From contig CM067356.1 of the NCBI GenBank assembly GCA_034190875.2, positions 60,749,208 through 60,813,207 on the forward strand: 64,000 nucleotides of DNA, in the 5' to 3' direction. The position numbers and the translations under genes are program-made. Below the pieces are notes generated by a model. It was not told the DNA's origin, made no database searches, and worked only from the letters and a program-made list of their open reading frames with translations. This DNA comes from Urechis unicinctus. Taxonomy: Eukaryota > Annelida > Polychaeta > Xenopneusta > Urechidae. Position 1 is the first letter of the stretch; each line of letters begins with the position of its first letter. Of the stretch, positions 59,566 to 64,000 are shown piece after piece.

Positions 59566-60094
59566 AACCTTTCTTTTATGTTGCTCTTTGAGTACTGTGG
59601 TACTAGTTGTATTGTGTACCAGATGTTTCGAGATAGTTGCTGTAAACTCCCCAGTACTGCTGAGCTGGTTTTGTCATAGTGTTTTTCGCCGCGTTGTCAG
59701 TCCAATAAACGCCACCCATTATAAAACACTCCATGCTTATGATTAGTTATATGGCCTTAGATATGTTTTGTAATGTTTGCCACTTCGATCTCGCTCTGAC
59801 GCTGTCTAAATCTGCTGATCTCGCCCTGACGAGGGCGTTGACTGGACAGGACACAATCACATATAGCAAGGCGTTACATTCCCAATTATTTGGATGCAGT
59901 AAGGTAGCTTTGCGCGGACGTGTCATTGTGCTAACACCCCCCCCCCCCCCCCCCCCCACCCGCTCTAGCTAGTTCACAGTCACCACTAACACATGACTTC
60001 ATCAGTTTGCGTATTGGCTGTCTTGGATGGGATCATGAGGACCAAATTGAACTGTCAACAAGTCCACATAATGAAGAGTACATCAGTAAAGATG
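59566..60094. other. Unassigned sequence
   Basis: Contains a poly-C run at 59937-59957. No gene was seen. Confidence 0.5.
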
Positions 60095-60100
60095 TTTATT
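60095..60100 (-). promoter_or_regulatory. Probable poly(A) signal of the 60.4-61.9 kb gene
   Basis: AATAAA on the minus strand, 272 bp beyond the stop codon of the coiled-coil gene. Confidence 0.5.
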
Positions 60101-60371
60101 GTAGGCTACAAGCTTATTGAGATCACACGTGACAGGCATACGAAACTCTCCACGCAATACAGATAAGTTAATATCACCCGCAAAAGCTTTGGTGTAAGCC
60201 ATCCATGTAGCAGAAGGTTAACTCAGAGCATCCATCTTCCTGTACAGACAAAATATCTCTCCTTTTGTCTTTATACACTGTTGTAACATGGCCTGTATGA
60301 TATCAACCTGTCTACGTGGAGTAATACCAGATTTGCTAATAAAGGTACTCTAGGATCCAGCGTGGCGTCTG

Positions 60372-61880
60372 TTATAATCTACCACATTCACGACCTTGAT
60401 CTCCTTTCCTCTTTGGGAAGAGGAGAGACACGATGACCCGCACGTACTCCTGGGGTCTGTTGTAGTATGTCTCAGTGGTTGATGTCTCGGTCGAAAACAT
60501 TCCCGTTTTCTGTGTACTGGTAACTTCTTTCACTGGTGTAAGTAACGTTTTAATGACCTCAGCTTGGTATTTCATCTTTATCCTCTCACTATGCTCTACT
60601 TCCATCGCCGACTCGTTCTGAATCATCGCCATTTTGACTTCCGCGGCAACTTTCTGTCTCGCCAATTCAATATCATCCATTGCTCTTTGGGTTTTAAGCT
60701 TTTCAATCACAAGGGTTGCTTTGATCTTGGCTTGTTCTGTCTGGCCTAATTCTTTGAGTTGATTATCGATAACATGCAAAATCCCCAGGGCAGTTATAGT
60801 CATAGCTATGACAGGGAGATGGCGGACCAAACCGCAGCCTTGACTACCACGTCCACCAAACGCCAAGTCTCTTTCTGCTCCATACTTGTATTCTTTATCA
60901 GCATTTTCTCCTTTGTCGTTAACCCTCCCATCTTTCTCTCCTCGCGCCAAGTCTTGCGATTCTTCCCTTTCTTTCCCTCTTTTGTCGTGTGTCTCACTCT
61001 GCGCGTCTCCAGCTTCAGAGGCTTCTTCCTCACTGATGAGAGGGGCTGATCCGGTCTCCTCTGACTGCGCTACCAGACTAACCAGCTGGGACACAGAGAT
61101 TAGAAGAACAACGCATCGTCTGATGAGAGGAACAACACATCGTCTGATGAGAAGAACAATACATCGTCTGATGAGAAGAACAACACATCGTCTGATGAGA
61201 GGAACAACACATCGTCTGATGAGAGGAACAACACATCGTCTGATGAGAAGAACAATACATCGTCTGATGAGAGGAACAACACATCGTCTGATGAGAGGAA
61301 CAACACATCGTCTGATGAGAAGAACAATACATCGTCTGATGAGAAGAACAACACATCGTCTGATGAGAAGAACAACACATCGTCTGATGAGAAGAACAAC
61401 ACATCGTCTGATGAGAACGAAAATCGAAAATTTACCGCCATCATCAACAAATGAAGATTTTCAGACAATTTTTCAAAAAAATGCACGATGCGTTCTTTGC
61501 AAACAGTTGCAATCAAATATATCTACCAGAGGAATAAATTACAGATTAGCAAATAACACCCTCAAAAGCTTCAGTGTATGTCATTCATGTAGCAGATAAA
61601 CAAAGGCGATGTATCGGGATAGATCTGGTATTGATCAGATGTTATCGAGACGCTAGTTGATCAAATATGCAAATGTATTCGTCCTGTGAGGACATTAAGA
61701 AATCGCGACATCGAATGGAACGCTGAGCAATTGCCGCTCCGTTATGATTCGTAGAGACTGTGCTTAGGGACATTTTAACTAAACCGATTGATTCGTTGTC
61801 CGTGTAAGATTGATTGTTTTCAGGTTCGCGATACTCACCTCGTCATCGTCATCCGGGGTAGTGGTCGTCACGTCACACAT
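60372..61880 (-). CDS. Unrecognised acidic membrane/coiled-coil protein, two coding exons
   Basis: Exon 1 is 61880-61839 (MCDVTTTTPDDDDE, donor GAG|GTGAGT). Exon 2 is 61085-60372 (acceptor TGTGTCCCAG, stop TAA). The junction is phase 0, giving 251 aa. I chose the ATG at 61880 because the long exon-2 frame has no ATG before its acceptor and the short exon joins it in phase. Residues 1-100 are strongly polar and acidic (EEEASEAGD, KGKEREESQ), so probably disordered. One hydrophobic segment lies about residues 100-122 (HLPVIAMTITALGILHVI). A long charged helix likely to form a coiled coil follows (~125-200), then a Thr/Ser-rich tail. No signal peptide. No family was recognised. The intron carries a 24-bp minisatellite. 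Expression is unproven. Confidence 0.7.
61100..61420. repeat. 24-bp minisatellite, about 13 copies, inside the intron of the 60.4-61.9 kb gene
   Basis: Unit ATCGTCTGATGAGAAGAACA plus ACAC, with GAGAGGAACAAC and AACAATAC variants. It begins only about 15 bp upstream of the exon 2 acceptor. Frames on both strands stay open because the unit is 24 bp; the resulting peptides (MCCSSHQT, FFSSDDVL) are not credible genes. Confidence 0.95.
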
Positions 61881-62239
61881 GCTGTAGAAAAAGAACACAC
61901 GAGGCTATACAGTGCCGTATGTAAGAGTGACGAATTAACGCAGGGAGCAAACTACTCATAAAACTATATTTACACCTTCTAAGAGCCATAGGAACTATGG
62001 AGAATGAAGCGTAAGTGTAGCTTGGTTAGTCAATGACGAATAAGCTAGCGAATATTATCTATATTTTAATTGCTTTATGTGAAAATAAGGGCAGCAATCA
62101 AACTTTCAGTGTATGTGGTGCTCATTGCGAATGAAAACATTTCCCACTACCCTACCTTACCTTACAGTCACAAAACAAACCCACTTACCCCCATCCCCTT
62201 TTCTGATCTAGTCACTTCCTCTGTGATTCTATAATTCAC
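61881..62239. other. Upstream flank of the 60.4-61.9 kb gene
   Basis: Presumably 5' UTR and promoter. No TATA box or other site can be assigned. Confidence 0.4.
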
Positions 62240-62459
62240 CCTAAGGCGCCTTTGTCATGTGTTGGGGGTGTATTTGTACACCTCTCTCTCTCCACACCGG
62301 GATCGTACATCGAGATTTTATTGATGTTATAATACTGTGGTCGATGTTAGGATACTTTGGATATTTTGTGACCAGGTGAAAATGTCTTTGCTGGGATTCG
62401 AACTCAGGACCCTCTGCTGACCGTGCAGTTCTCTCTACCACTAAGCTACTGAGACCCAT
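62240..62459 (-). repeat. tRNA-derived SINE-like sequence
   Basis: On the minus strand a tRNA-like head starts at about 62457. It has an A-box-like TAGCTTAGTGGTAGAG (62448-62433) and a B-box GAGTTCGAATCC (62405-62394) at tRNA spacing. The acceptor stem is not closed, so it is not a tRNA gene; about 150 bp of unrelated body follows. Its frame gives the SSLVVERTAR-type peptide often seen from tRNA-like SINE heads. Confidence 0.6.
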
Positions 62460-62604
62460 GTTCGACCTCAGCAGACACTTTCACCTGTATCGTTAAGGCC
62501 TTACAATAATAGAGGGCATTGCATTGCCCAGTCGACCTCTATCAGCCAGCGAGCAGTAAACTGCAAACGAAAAACATCCTCGCTTCTTACAGCTACGCAC
62601 GTGG

Positions 62605-62922
62605 CAGCACCGTACATCGCGCACCGTACACCGCGCATCGCACACAGTGCACCGTACACCACGCACCGTACACCGCGCATCGTACACAGTGCACCGTACA
62701 CCGCGCATCGTACACAGTGCACCGTACACCGCGCACCGTACACAGTGCACCGTACACCGCGCAGCGTACACAGTGCATCGTACACCGCGCACCGTACACC
62801 GCGCATCGTACACAGTGCACCGTACACCGCGCATCGTACACAGTGCACCGTACTCCGCGCACCGTACACAGTGCACCGTACACCGCGCACCGTACACAGT
62901 GCACCGTACACAGCTCAGCATT
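62605..62922. repeat. 28-bp (14+14) GC-rich minisatellite, about 11 copies
   Basis: Unit ACCGTACACCGCGCATCGTA plus CACAGTGC. Nearly all six frames are open through it (CTVYDARCTVRGVR, APYTVHRTPR and similar) because stop triplets are absent from the unit. No splice or start context supports translation. Confidence 0.93.
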
Positions 62923-63357
62923 ATTACCATCACATAATAATAACGGCTGACCGCTAAACATAAAACACGAGTGCCCATTGCAGAATATAGCTTGGTCACT
63001 CAGCCAAAACAAGGATACCGGTTTCTGAGGTTTGTGATATCAATTGCACCTGTTAATAAATTGATGTGACAATCACAGAGTGAAATAGCGAATTGGGAAT
63101 GTACTTACATTACCGCCAACCAAACTACAGGAGACGCAATGGAGGTTTGTTGACGGAGCTGCTTGACAACCAAGTCAATTTGCCCCCAGAACGAAAATAA
63201 AAGTCCGTCGTGGTTATTCGGTGGTTAATGGAAGGGTACATAGCGCGAGTATGGGGTAACTTGTGGTTATCTAATTCCATTGGTTAACGTGGCGCAGACT
63301 ATGGTCAGTGGGGTCTGCAGGGGGTTTTCTACCGCGCCAACAAAAAAAAATGTCTGC
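62923..63357. other. Unassigned sequence
   Basis: No feature was supported. Confidence 0.5.
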
Positions 63358-63488
<131 letters not shown>

Positions 63489-63619
63489 TTGCGTCCGTAA
63501 AGCGTCTAGTGGTAGATTTCTTCGTTTTGCATTCGATTTATAAACAAACGGCAACCTACTCGTAGATGAAGTAGACCATATTATTACCTTTAAGCCCACA
63601 TAACAAACATATTCTCTTT

Positions 63620-64000
63620 CTCCCTCTCTCTCACACACACAGACAGACACAGGCACACGCAGTCATACACAGACACACAGACAGGCACACGCAGTCACAC
63701 AGAGACACACAGACAGGCACACGCAGTCACACACTCACACAGACACACAGACAGACACGCAGACAGACACACACAGACACTCACTGACACACACAGACAC
63801 ACACAGTCGCACACAGACACACACGCAGACACACAGACACACACAGTCACACAGACACACACAAACGTACATACACAGAAACAGACACACACAGACCACA
63901 CAGTCACACACACAAGTACACGCACGCAGACATACACGTTCACAAACACATACAGACACACACAAACGTACACACACAGACACACTCACAGACACACACA
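63620..64000. repeat. Degenerate CACACAGACA repeat, open at the window edge
   Basis: CA-rich sequence with ACAGACAC, GTCACAC and GCACACGCAGTC units. It continues to the end of the window. Confidence 0.93.

Noticed and set aside
61078-61599. Long open frames on both strands across the 24-bp repeat (MCCSSHQT and HRLMRRTT repeats)
   Set aside because: They arise from a unit length divisible by three and lie in the intron of the two-exon gene; composition is not protein-like.
62380-62459. A functional tRNA gene
   Set aside because: A and B boxes are present, but the acceptor stem does not pair at the 3' end, so a SINE head or tRNA relic is more likely.
62493-63012. Frames of 96-168 codons with Cys/Arg/Val repeats
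   Set aside because: All derive from the 28-bp minisatellite, and several frames are equally open.

Overview
The window is animal nuclear DNA. It has multi-exon genes with GT-AG introns in all three phases, a Ty3/Gypsy-type LTR element, a tRNA-derived SINE-like sequence, DNA-transposon relics and a very heavy load of mini- and microsatellites. Gene content (a secreted matrix metalloproteinase with a hemopexin tail, and an ARM-TIR-SAM protein) fits a marine invertebrate. A mollusc is my best guess, but amphioxus or another invertebrate cannot be excluded from sequence alone.

Layout. 0-9.6 kb is almost all tandem repeat, including two unrelated satellites that both have a 43-bp unit; the second is interleaved with a ~140-bp spacer near its right edge. 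9.6-13.9 kb is mostly unassigned, with one plausible orphan exon and a 300-bp polypyrimidine tract. 13.9-24.2 kb (minus strand) is a complete 10-exon matrix metalloproteinase gene (predicted 554 aa), with all splice phases consistent and with at least seven simple or tandem repeat arrays in its introns. 24.2-31.6 kb is gene-poor with two minisatellites and an old dispersed repeat. 31.66-35.49 kb is a short, young but broken LTR retrotransposon with an intact 5-bp target duplication. 35.5-42.1 kb is AT-rich and may include the long 3' UTR of the next gene, with an array of nine E-box-like sites.

42.2-46.9 kb (minus) is an 8-exon gene for an armadillo-TIR-SAM protein (703 aa in the shortest form). 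Its seventh exon has three tandem, in-frame copies of its own 3' splice site. Divergently, at 49.7-50.9 kb (plus), lies an intronless gene for a membrane-anchored P-loop ATPase with one apparent frameshift. 51-59.6 kb is again repeat-dominated, with a decayed Tc1/mariner transposase fragment, a 154-bp MITE and a 52-bp satellite. 60.1-61.9 kb (minus) is a two-exon gene for an unrecognised 251-aa acidic, single-membrane-segment, coiled-coil protein. The right end holds a SINE-like tRNA relic, a 28-bp GC-rich minisatellite and (GT)n/(CA)n tracts.

How the genes may relate: the TIR protein and the P-loop ATPase form a head-to-head pair 2.8 kb apart. TIR domains and P-loop ATPases recur in innate-immune and cell-death signalling, so this is the most interesting neighbourhood, but a functional link is only inference. 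Gene models were built by eye from open frames, splice consensus and phase agreement; no database search was possible.
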